Assembly: GCA_013151315.1 (NCBI GenBank)
Contig: JAADIN010000279.1
Coordinates: 1 to 8,968, forward strand
Origin: Planctomycetota bacterium
GTDB lineage: Bacteria > Planctomycetota > Planctomycetia > Pirellulales > Lacipirellulaceae
Direction of reading: 5' to 3'
DNA: 8,968 nucleotides
Shown: piece after piece, positions 1 through 5,391 of the stretch
Layout: each line of letters opens with the position of its first letter
Numbering within the stretch: the stretch's first letter is position 1
Notes under the pieces: model-generated
Databases searched by the model: none
Seen by the model: only the letters and a program-made list of their open reading frames with translations
What the model was told of the DNA's origin: nothing
Translations under genes and position numbers: made by a program

Positions 1-2
1 AC

Positions 3-1505
3 TGGGAGCCTGCGTGGTGCGCCGGCGATCCGTTTCTCGAATCGGCCGACGCGCATCTCCCCTTTTATTGGACTGTCGGCTGGCTTGCGAAATGGTTTTC
101 CTTGCCGGCTGTGGCTTGGATTGGTCGCACCGCAGCGTGGCTGCTGCTGGCTATCGCGTGGCAACGACTCAGTAGCCGAGTCGTGCAGCGACCGCTGTTT
201 TCGGTATTCACAGCCATGCTGTTTGTTGGTTTGGTTTATCAAGGAAACTTTGCGGGCGAGTGGGTCGTCGGTGGAGTGGAAGGAAAGTGTTTTGCCTACG
301 CCTTGGTGTTCTGGGGACTGGCGGCGATGGCCGAGGGCCGATGGCGAGCCGCTTGGCCTTGCCTTGGGATAGCGAGCGCCTTTCATGTGCTCGTCGGCGG
401 CTGGACGACTGTCGTCGCGGGGATGGTTTGGATTACGGAGCCCCGGGAGACTCGCACTCCACTGTTTTTGATGTTGCCTGCCCTTTTGCTGGGCGGCATG
501 CTGGCACTGCCAGGAATCGTTCCTGCTCTGCAATTGACGCAAGGCGTGTCAGCAGAAACTGCTGCCGAGGCGAATGAAATCTATGTCTTCGAGCGGATTC
601 CTCATCATTTGGCTCCCTTGGCACTGAGCTCAAGTGAATTAACAAAAAAATCACTTCGCTTCGGGGCGATGACGCTTGGCTTTGCGGCGCTGTGGTGGTT
701 AGTGAAAAACAACACAACTTCCTTTTTCTCGTGGTCGACGGTGGCTTCTACGCAAGCGACGTGGCCATCGGCGCTAACCATTCTGATGCGATTCGCATGG
801 GGGAGTTTGGCTTTGAGCCTGTTTGGCTTGGTTTGGGAACTGGCAAATTGGAATCATCCCGCGCTGGCGGCGAAGCTGCTGAAATACTACTGGTTCCGTT
901 TGGCCGATATTGCGGTCCCGCTTGCCGTGGCGTTGGCCGTTGGTTGGCTGGTGAGCGTGATGCTCGAGCGTCGCCCTCGAAGGGCTGCTCTACTACTGCT
1001 CGTTACGATTTTCTTTCCGGTTTTGGCTTTACTCAATTTGAGTCTCGAGCGCTATCAAAACCCTGCTGCTCCTGCCGACCGAAAGTTGGAGGCCCCCCTC
1101 GCTTGGAAAGAAGCCTGCCTGTGGGCTCGCCAAAATACTCCAAGCGAATCGATGTTCCTTGTTCCGCGACGCAGCCAATCATTCGAGTGGTACGCTCACC
1201 GCAAGAGCCTCGTCACTTGGAAGGATGTCCCCCAAGATGCCGCGTCGCTCGTCTCCTGGCGCAATCGCTATTTCGATGTTTTCCAGCGGACCAACGAAGG
1301 AAATGGCAAGCATTTCTTCGTCCCACTTGCCGAACAAGGAGCCGCTCGAATTCGGCAACTCGCCAAAAAGTATCAAGCAGACTACGTTATCACTCAAGAA
1401 TATCCGCCATTATTACTTCCCACCATCTACGACAACGGTGCGTATAAAATTTACGCCATCACTCCAACAACTGCCATCACTCCAACAACTAAAGCGCCCG
1501 AATGA
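3..1505 (+). CDS. Polytopic membrane protein, DUF6798-like (5' end outside window)
   Basis: The frame is open from the left edge of the window, so the gene is 5'-truncated here; the first in-window ATG at 102 is probably internal. The 500 visible residues begin with a soluble stretch (WEPAWCAGDPFLESADAHLP). Many hydrophobic segments follow (such as TAAWLLLAIAW, MLFVGLVYQGNFAG, LPALLLGGMLALPGIVPAL), then a hydrophilic C-terminal domain of about 130 residues with EACLWARQNTP, FLVPRRSQSFEWYAHRKS and WRNRYFDVF. This layout and the C-terminal motif resemble, from memory, planctomycete proteins with a DUF6798 domain. Those look like membrane glycosyltransferase-type or polymer-related proteins, but their function is not established. 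The last residues contain a duplicated AITPTT caused by an 18-bp tandem repeat. The stop overlaps the start of the downstream HAD gene (ATGA), which suggests co-transcription and translational coupling. The coding frame is secure and the family name moderately so. Confidence 0.85.
   Translation, partial: WEPAWCAGDPFLESADAHLPFYWTVGWLAKWFSLPAVAWIGRTAAWLLLAIAWQRLSSRVVQRPLFSVFTAMLFVGLVYQGNFAGEWVVGGVEGKCFAYALVFWGLAAMAEGRWRAAWPCLGIASAFHVLVGGWTTVVAGMVWITEPRETRTPLFLMLPALLLGGMLALPGIVPALQLTQGVSAETAAEANEIYVFERIPHHLAPLALSSSELTKKSLRFGAMTLGFAALWWLVKNNTTSFFSWSTVASTQATWPSALTILMRFAWGSLALSLFGLVWELANWNHPALAAKLLKYYWFRLADIAVPLAVALAVGWLVSVMLERRPRRAALLLLVTIFFPVLALLNLSLERYQNPAAPADRKLEAPLAWKEACLWARQNTPSESMFLVPRRSQSFEWYAHRKSLVTWKDVPQDAASLVSWRNRYFDVFQRTNEGNGKHFFVPLAEQGAARIRQLAKKYQADYVITQEYPPLLLPTIYDNGAYKIYAITPTTAITPTTKAPE
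1455..1490 (+). repeat. 18-bp perfect tandem duplication in a coding sequence
   Basis: The unit GCCATCACTCCAACAACT occurs twice back to back at 1455-1472 and 1473-1490. It keeps the frame and doubles the peptide AITPTT at the extreme C-terminus of the membrane protein. It looks like a recent slippage or duplication event. Confidence 0.95.
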
Positions 1506-2182
1506 GCCAAAGTTTACAACCCGAATCGCCTCTTCAGGCCGTCATCTTCGATCTCGATGGCCTGATGTTTAATACCGAAGATCTCTACCAGGAGGTCGGA
1601 CGGCAAACGCTGGCTCGTCGCGGCAAATCGCTGACCCAAGATTTGCTCGACCAGATGATGGGCCGCAAGTCGGACATCGCGCTGCGAATCATGATCGACT
1701 GGCACGACCTGGATCTCACCGTCGAAGCGCTGGCCGACGAGCAAATGAAAACCATGTTTGAGCTGTTACCCGATCGTCTCGAACCGTTACCCGGCTTGCT
1801 GTCGCTACTGGATGCGCTCGAGGAACAAAAAATTCCCAAAGCAATTGCGACCAGTAGCGGCCGAAAATTTGTGACTCGCGTGTTGGGCCAATTTCAGCTT
1901 GAACCTCGTTTTTCTCACGTGTTTACCTCCGAAGATATTACGCACGGAAAACCGGCGCCCGACGTTTATCAACTGGCCGCCAAAACGCTCGGCTTCGAGC
2001 CCCGGCAAGCGATGGTGCTCGAAGACACGCAAATCGGCTGCCAAGCGGCGACCGCTGCAGGCGCGTACACGGTCGCGGTGCCGGGCGAGCATAGCCAGAA
2101 CCACGATTTTAATGGGGTGAAATTCATTGCCAAGTCGCTTGGGGATCGGCGGATTTATGAGGTGTTGGGGATTAGTCGTTAG
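1502..2182 (+). CDS. HAD-superfamily hydrolase (beta-phosphoglucomutase/phosphatase-like, subfamily IA)
   Basis: This 226-residue protein has all four HAD motifs. Motif I is FDLDGLMFNTE with nucleophile D17 and acid/base D19. Motif II is the S/T in ATSSG (S118). Motif III is K150 in HGKPAPDVY. Motif IV is VLEDTQIG with E174 and D175. Residues of about 20-90 form the helical cap of the C1 type (QMMGRKSDIALRIM region), as in beta-phosphoglucomutase, phosphoglycolate phosphatase and similar Mg2+-dependent cytosolic enzymes that act on small phosphorylated metabolites. The substrate cannot be told from the sequence. N24-T25-E26 stands where many relatives have D-T/S-E. The start is the ATG overlapping the stop of the preceding membrane-protein gene; no Shine-Dalgarno site is visible, so coupling to the upstream gene is likely. 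The class assignment is firm; the choice between mutase and phosphatase is open. Confidence 0.93.
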   Translation: MSQSLQPESPLQAVIFDLDGLMFNTEDLYQEVGRQTLARRGKSLTQDLLDQMMGRKSDIALRIMIDWHDLDLTVEALADEQMKTMFELLPDRLEPLPGLLSLLDALEEQKIPKAIATSSGRKFVTRVLGQFQLEPRFSHVFTSEDITHGKPAPDVYQLAAKTLGFEPRQAMVLEDTQIGCQAATAAGAYTVAVPGEHSQNHDFNGVKFIAKSLGDRRIYEVLGISR

Positions 2183-2195
2183 ACGGCCGGGTCGA

Positions 2196-2219
2196 GAATC
2201 GTAGTCTTGGTCACGATTC
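2196..2219 (+). terminator. Weak hairpin after the HAD gene
   Basis: GAATCGT (2196-2202) and ACGATTC (2213-2219) form a perfect 7-bp stem with a 10-nt loop, 14 nt after the HAD stop codon. No T-run follows, so it may only protect the 3' end or be chance; a classical intrinsic terminator is not shown. Confidence 0.3.
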
Positions 2220-2307
2220 CTGGGAGACATAAGGGGGTGAATTATGGGTTTGGTGGAAGGTAGGGGTGGACGATATTGACCGGTGTTTTTGAAAAAAGGG
2301 AGGGACC

Positions 2308-2337
2308 GCTGATCGACGCTAATACACGCTGATGAAA
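2308..2337 (+). repeat. Three tandem decamers (GCTGATNNAC-like)
   Basis: Three 10-bp units follow one another: GCTGATCGAC, GCTAATACAC and GCTGATGAAA. The block aligns with the decamer array at 2449-2477 with 21 of 29 identities, so it looks like a diverged relative of the same intergenic repeat. The gene-free stretch 2183-2796 is largely made of such arrays. Confidence 0.6.
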
Positions 2338-2348
2338 GGAAAGGGGAA

Positions 2349-2389
2349 ACGCAGAGGGCGCTGAGACGGGGAGGAAATGCGCAGAGGAA
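2349..2389 (+). repeat. Nonamer GCAGAG-type array
   Basis: Purine-rich units spaced about 9 bp apart are ACGCAGAGG, GCGCTGAGA and CGGGGAGGA, followed by GCGCAGAGG. From memory, arrays of this GCAGAG flavour are common between genes in planctomycetes and other environmental bacteria. No coding potential is apparent. Confidence 0.5.
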
Positions 2390-2444
2390 AAATGCATGGA
2401 AAAATGTGTGACCGTTCATGGCGATGAAAGAAGAAAAAGGAAAA

Positions 2445-2540
2445 GCCACAGATCAACACGGATAGACACAGATGAAAAAAAATTTAGAGAAACTCCGAAC
2501 TGATCCAAAAAATCAGTGTTTATCAGTGTTCATCTGTGGC
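2445..2540. repeat. Large imperfect inverted repeat built of decamers
   Basis: The left arm (2445-2473) matches the reverse complement of the right arm (2512-2540) at 25 of 29 positions, with a 38-nt AT-rich centre. Each arm is itself periodic. The left reads CACAGATCAA, CACGGATAGA, CACAGATGAA; the right reads ATCAGTGTTT, ATCAGTGTTC, ATCTGTGGCT. As RNA it would form a long hairpin. It has no T-run typical of a terminator. It resembles the 'CCACAGATGAACACGGAT' repeats I recall from planctomycete and verrucomicrobial intergenic DNA. Confidence 0.8.
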
Positions 2541-2575
2541 TAATTTTTCCCCTCTTGCAAACGGTTCAATGTTTT

Positions 2576-2612
2576 GCTGACTGCGCTGCTGGGCAAGTCA
2601 GTAGTGGCACCC
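2576..2612. repeat. Degenerate palindromic intergenic repeat (CTGCTGGGCAAG core)
   Basis: CTGACT (2577-2582) and AGTCAG (2596-2601) flank a CTGCTGGGCA core, followed by GTAGTGGCACCC. This resembles, from memory, an abundant Pirellulales interspersed repeat of the form CTGCTGGGCAAGCCAGCAG followed by TGGCAC. The copy here is degenerate. Confidence 0.35.
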
Positions 2613-2719
2613 TCACGAACGTTGCAGATTGCGCGATGCAAACACTTTCCGGTATAAAACCTGAGACCACCCGTTCGGGAAATCAGTAAACTGTTTCCGG
2701 CAAGGGCTTTGTGGGGATT

Positions 2720-2728
2720 TGCTAGAAT
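2720..2728 (+). promoter_or_regulatory. Possible extended -10 promoter for the 122-aa gene
   Basis: TGCTAGAAT fits the extended -10 pattern TGnTAnAAT, with five of six bases of TATAAT. A start about 7 nt downstream would give a leader of about 60 nt before the ATG at 2797. No good -35 box is seen at the usual distance. Confidence 0.35.
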
Positions 2729-2796
2729 ATGGTGTTAGACGAAGGTAAACCCCACCCATATCTTGTTACACGTACAAATTCAACTGAAGGAAAACC

Positions 2797-3165
2797 ATGA
2801 CTGGATTGGCTGGAGACATGCTCAGCGGAATCGCGCTCTGGGTGACCCGACGAGAACGCGAGCGCGAGCGCGATGATGATGCGCTTCGGGCTCTGCTCAC
2901 TGCGCTGAACACGACCAAGCGCTACATCGCCCGACTGGAGGGCTTGGAGGGGGGCGACACCGACACGGAGGCTGAGCTGGTACGGCTTTGGCAGGAGGCT
3001 GCTGTTCGGATCCGGCGGACGGACAACGAACTTGGGCAGCGGCTGCAGATGAAAGCCGACTACTGGACGAATCCTAGCCATTGGTCAGATGAGGACATCC
3101 GGACCAACGGAATCCAGATTGACCAGGTCTCATCTGATGCCCAGAAGATTCTCGCGGACGTGTAA
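2797..3165 (+). CDS. Small helical protein of unknown function
   Basis: This is a 122-residue cytosolic protein without signal peptide or membrane segment. The ATG is preceded by a good Shine-Dalgarno site, GAAGGA (2786-2791, 5-nt spacing), unusual in this window, and by a possible promoter at 2720. An N-terminal segment (GIALWVT) leads into a charged RRERERERDDD run (about residues 18-28). Predicted helices follow at about 28-47 (LLTALNTTKRYIARLEG), 57-83 (ELVRLWQEAAVRIRRTDNEL) and 97-121, separated by the aromatic motif DYWTNPSHWSDEDI (about 88-101). The pattern 'RLWxxAA...R..D.xLxxR...KxxYWxxPxxWxDxxI' seems to be a real family feature, but I cannot name the family. The gene stands alone between repeat-rich gaps, so context gives no function. 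Confidence 0.75.
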   Translation: MTGLAGDMLSGIALWVTRRERERERDDDALRALLTALNTTKRYIARLEGLEGGDTDTEAELVRLWQEAAVRIRRTDNELGQRLQMKADYWTNPSHWSDEDIRTNGIQIDQVSSDAQKILADV

Positions 3166-3167
3166 AT

Positions 3168-3213
3168 CGGGTAAGGGCCGCCATCCCCTCCCCACTCCAC
3201 CTGACATGCGGGT
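3168..3213 (-). mobile_element. Possible group II intron 3'-end relic (domain V/VI-like)
   Basis: Read on the minus strand, GGAGCGGACCCGCATGTCAG leads to a G-rich stretch and then to CGGCCCTTACCCGAT. CCCGCATGTCAGG resembles the 3' half of a group II intron domain V. A terminal CTTACCCGAT resembles group II intron 3' ends of the CTAYYCGAT type. The 5' half of domain V is not recognisable and no reverse transcriptase is present. This is a pattern-based guess: either a decayed fragment or an unrelated interspersed repeat. Confidence 0.25.
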
Positions 3214-3355
3214 CCGCTCCACAACCAATTGATGTAGCGCGGTTCCTCCTGTGTTCTGCGCCAAATGGGTTGCAAGGTCGCACCAGAGTTGTTTGAGCGA
3301 AAGCAGCCCGAGCATCAGCTCAATAAACTACGAATCAACCCAGCGCGGGGGATTT

Positions 3356-3381
3356 CGGGCTCGGGGACGAGCCGGCTCGCT
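3356..3381. repeat. 26-bp palindromic repeat, copy 1
   Basis: The sequence is identical over 26 bp to 8922-8947. It contains the 12-bp perfect palindrome CGAGCCGGCTCG (3368-3379). An alternative hairpin pairs GGCTCG with CGAGCC around a GGGA loop. It is likely an interspersed intergenic repeat of this genome. Confidence 0.85.
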
Positions 3382-3427
3382 AGCATGGTGCGGTTCCTTC
3401 TCCAGTTTCTCTACTGCCCTCGACAGC

Positions 3428-3475
3428 AAGAGTCGATAGTAGAGACGTATCTCATCAAAATTTGAATCGACTCTT
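3428..3475 (+). promoter_or_regulatory. 10-bp inverted repeat upstream of the lipoprotein gene
   Basis: AAGAGTCGAT (3428-3437) and ATCGACTCTT (3466-3475) are perfect inverted copies 28 nt apart, and the right arm runs into TTTT. A competing short hairpin pairs TCGAC (3420-3424) with GTCGA (3432-3436). It could be a protein-binding operator, a terminator of upstream transcription, or an attenuator-like leader 24 nt before the ATG at 3499. Confidence 0.4.
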
Positions 3476-3498
3476 TTCGATATCTGGGGGGGCCCAAT

Positions 3499-3798
3499 AT
3501 GGATCGGAAACTTGTCGGCGCTATGCTGCTGCTCTTCGCTAGCAGCGGGTGCCGGATGTGTTCTAGCTGCTGCGATAATCTGCCGCCGGTGCTAGATGGA
3601 CCCTACTCTTCTCAGACGGGCGGAAGAGCGGGCTCGGCCTTCGGTGCTGTCATCCAGCAGCAGTCTTACGAAGAAGAGATCACGGTTTCGGCTTCAGAAG
3701 AGGAGCCGACGGCAGCTCTTGAGAAGCAGGTTCTTTTTGCTCAGCCGACTGAATTGGTGCGGTTGCCGGACTTGCACTTCGTTCGTAACGACGATTAA
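3499..3798 (+). CDS. Small Cys-rich lipoprotein, planctomycete type
   Basis: This 99-residue protein starts with a lipoprotein signal: MDRKLVGAMLLLFASSGC, in which ASSG-C18 is the lipobox (signal peptidase II site) after a hydrophobic core. Just behind the lipidated Cys is a cysteine cluster (CRMCSSCCD, C18, C21, C24, C25), then PVLDGPY, RAGSAFG and an acidic, low-complexity tail. From memory, short lipoproteins with a CC..PVLDGPY..RAGSAFG pattern recur in Pirellulales; their role is unknown. The start has a run of seven G at 3486-3492 that can act as ribosome binding site. The 3' end converges on, and overlaps by 119 bp, the minus-strand cytochrome-like gene, so residues from about 61 onward are coded in DNA that also codes the other protein's tail. 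The protein should be membrane anchored on the periplasmic side. Confidence 0.78.
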   Translation: MDRKLVGAMLLLFASSGCRMCSSCCDNLPPVLDGPYSSQTGGRAGSAFGAVIQQQSYEEEITVSASEEEPTAALEKQVLFAQPTELVRLPDLHFVRNDD

Positions 3799-4732
3799 AG
3801 ACCTCGGGATCAAAAGGGTCCTCGATCGCTGCGCTTGCGGTGCGCACCCCTTGGTCAAGAGCCATGGGAGTGGTATGCGCGTCGGCCAAGTTCGATGCCT
3901 GACTCGACATGGCAAGCTGCTGCAACCAGCTTCGTAACAACTGGAGCTGGCGGAGCGAAAGGGGCTCCGACGGACCTTTTCCGTGGGCTGTCCGCGATAG
4001 GCTTAATAAGGGGCTTTCGCTGGGAACTTGCCAATCGATTTGGGCAAGAGTCGAGGTCAAGTTGCCCAACGTCGCTTGCGGGTGGCCTGCACCTTCCACC
4101 GCTAGCCGATTGAGTTGCCAAGACGATCCTGCCCCGTGACATCCGGTCGCGGCACACGATTTGACTAACATCGGCTGAATCTGTCGCACGAACATCGCTC
4201 GAGCCTTCTGCGACACGTGTTGAGCCAATTTCGGATCCTCCTGCGGCGGTGTCGCGATGGTATTTTTTTCCGATTTTTTGGAAGCCGGCTGTTGCTGAGA
4301 GTTGGTTTGCTGAAGGTGTTGTAACTGGCGTTCTAGCATCGCCAATTTTCGATGGTCTGGATCGATGGCGCGCGCGTCGAGCAATTCACGCGAGGCGTGT
4401 TCGTACAGACGATGCCGTAAGCACCAACGGGCCAGTTCGAGATGCGAATCGGCCGTCGAGCCGGTGCGCAGGCGGCGGCGCTGCTCGTAGGCTTCGTCGA
4501 GAGAATGGCAAAACAGTTCGACTTGATCGACGGGCACTTGCAGTTGGCCGTTTGGCATCTGGACTTGATAGTGGTCCTTCAGTCGAATCACGTGGCCCGA
4601 GAGCACATTTCCGTTGCGCAAGACCAAGATGCCGGCGACGGCCCCCTCGGAGGGGGACATCTCGGCAAATGCAGCCTGCCACGGCAAACCAAACAAGCAG
4701 ACAAACAATAGTCGGGGAAATCGGCCAATCAT
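3680..4732 (-). CDS. Secreted cytochrome c-like protein with C-X4-CH motif
   Basis: The 350-residue protein starts at the ATG at 4732, because that start gives a proper signal peptide (MIGRFPRLLFVCLFGLPWQAAFA|E, cleavage after A23); the in-frame ATG at 4801 would bury it. Residues of about 34-77 form a small beta-rich unit (ILVLRNGNVLSGHVIRLKDHYQVQMPNG). Residues of about 95-140 look like a TPR-type helical repeat (ADSHLELARWCLRHRLYEHASRELLDARAIDPDH). A Gln/Lys/Ser linker follows, then a domain beginning FVRQIQPMLVKSCAATGCHG. Its C193-AATG-C198-H199 is a heme-attachment-like motif with four rather than two intervening residues. The tail carries DPFDPEVFNRRY (about 305-316) and a Pro-rich end. 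This resembles planctomycete PSCyt1-type domains fused to scaffolding parts. Periplasmic location and heme binding are inferred. There is no Shine-Dalgarno site, and the gene is divergent from acyP. Confidence 0.85.
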   Translation of the reverse strand: MIGRFPRLLFVCLFGLPWQAAFAEMSPSEGAVAGILVLRNGNVLSGHVIRLKDHYQVQMPNGQLQVPVDQVELFCHSLDEAYEQRRRLRTGSTADSHLELARWCLRHRLYEHASRELLDARAIDPDHRKLAMLERQLQHLQQTNSQQQPASKKSEKNTIATPPQEDPKLAQHVSQKARAMFVRQIQPMLVKSCAATGCHGAGSSWQLNRLAVEGAGHPQATLGNLTSTLAQIDWQVPSESPLLSLSRTAHGKGPSEPLSLRQLQLLRSWLQQLAMSSQASNLADAHTTPMALDQGVRTASAAIEDPFDPEVFNRRYERSASPATAPIQSAEQKEPASQELPSAPLLKPKP

Positions 4733-4853
4733 AGCGGGCGGAGAATAGGGGACTTGGCGAGACAAGTCAAGACGATCTTGCTGCAGGGCACTAGAAAACA
4801 AGGCTCCGTCAGGCTATATTTATCCAAAGTGAAAACGCTGGGGGAAAGCAGGT

Positions 4854-4985
4854 CCGCGAAACACGCGAAAAAGCGCGAAAGTGTTTTGTTTTTGACTCCG
4901 TATTTATTTTTTCTCTTCATGAGACTACACCTGCTGAATGTTCGTTATAAACAGTTTTTTTCGCGTCCTTTCGCAGATTTCGCGG
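4854..4985. repeat. Mirror-image CGCGAAA decamer arrays (inverted repeat)
   Basis: CGCGAAA occurs at 4855, 4864 and 4874. The reverse complement TTTCGCG, with one variant TTTCGCA, occurs at 4959, 4969 and 4978. Spacing is 9 then 10 bp on the left, and 10 then 9 on the right, so the arms mirror each other. The reverse complement of 4957-4984 matches 4854-4881 at 21 of 28 positions, with mismatches mostly between the units. The centre is about 77 nt of AT-rich DNA. It lies in the divergent gap 4733-5031, which holds no gene. Confidence 0.75.
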
Positions 4986-5031
4986 GCTTATCTCTCTTCA
5001 GTTTGAGTTTTTAGCAGTTCGTCATTTTCCT

Positions 5032-5316
5032 ATGGCTATCTCAACGCTTCAACGCCGGCAAATCGTTTACTCGGGCGAGGTCCAGGGAGTTGGCTTTCGG
5101 TATACGACTCGCTCGCTGGCTCGTGGCTTCGACGTGGCCGGCTATGTACGCAATTTGCCTGACCGGCGAGTCGAGCTAGTGGTCGAAGGCCCCGAAGATC
5201 AGCTCGACGACTTCTTGGCGGCGGTCGGCGAGCGGATGTCTGGCCGGATTCGAAGCGTCGAGAGTGCTCATTGTCCGATAATTAACGAATTTGCAAGTTT
5301 CAAGATTCGTTATTAG
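5032..5316 (+). CDS. acyP: Acylphosphatase
   Basis: This 94-residue protein hydrolyses the carboxyl-phosphate bond of acylphosphates such as 1,3-bisphosphoglycerate or carbamoyl phosphate (EC 3.6.1.7) and is a small cytosolic ferredoxin-like alpha/beta enzyme. It has both signatures: YSGEVQGVGFRYTTRSLA with catalytic R23 in the phosphate-binding loop, and GYVRNLPDRRVELVVEG with catalytic N41. The numbering coincides with the classical enzymes, which supports the ATG at 5032 and shows full length. The usual DG after the Asn motif is DR here (D44-R45), which probably matters little. No Shine-Dalgarno site precedes the start. The nearest downstream gene is an unrelated permease 75 bp away, so acyP is probably its own unit. 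Promoter elements may lie in or beside the CGCGAAA repeat gap. Confidence 0.95.
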   Translation: MAISTLQRRQIVYSGEVQGVGFRYTTRSLARGFDVAGYVRNLPDRRVELVVEGPEDQLDDFLAAVGERMSGRIRSVESAHCPIINEFASFKIRY

Positions 5317-5322
5317 CATGGA

Positions 5323-5343
5323 TAGCCGTTAGCGATTAGCTCT
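5323..5343 (+). repeat. Three tandem TAGCNNT heptamers
   Basis: TAGCCGT, TAGCGAT and TAGCTCT follow directly one after another; an additional TAGCATG overlaps the acyP stop two bases earlier. This short array lies in the 75-bp gap before the permease gene. It may be a truncated short-period intergenic repeat or chance. Confidence 0.4.
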
Positions 5344-5391
5344 GAATTACTGCCTTCGGTACCACTTCCTCATCACGGCTCAAAACTTCTT

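Larger units (their letters stand above)
3166..3498. other. Gene-free stretch with repeat relics
   Basis: No convincing gene lies here; the short minus-strand frames have no recognisable family. The stretch holds a minus-strand segment (about 3168-3206) resembling the 3' end of a group II intron, one copy of a 26-bp repeat (3356-3381), and a 10-bp inverted repeat (3428-3475) just before the lipoprotein gene. Confidence 0.5.

Noticed and set aside
692..1447. A 251-codon open frame within the membrane-protein gene
   Set aside because: It is a shadow frame with Ser/Arg/Cys-rich, domainless translation; the frame ending at 1505 is the real one.
1805..2449. Minus-strand 214-codon frame across the HAD gene end and repeat gap
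   Set aside because: It is antisense to a well-supported enzyme and has no recognisable motif; its start lies in repeat DNA.
2308..2540. CRISPR array
   Set aside because: The units are only 9-10 bp, contiguous and partly inverted; there are no 23-45-bp repeats with unique spacers.
4733..4801. N-terminal extension of the cytochrome-like protein from the ATG at 4801
   Set aside because: It would place 23 polar residues before a well-formed signal peptide.
4754..5014. Plus-strand 86-codon frame in the divergent gap
   Set aside because: It runs through both arms of the CGCGAAA inverted repeat; the translation is low in domain content and has no ribosome site.
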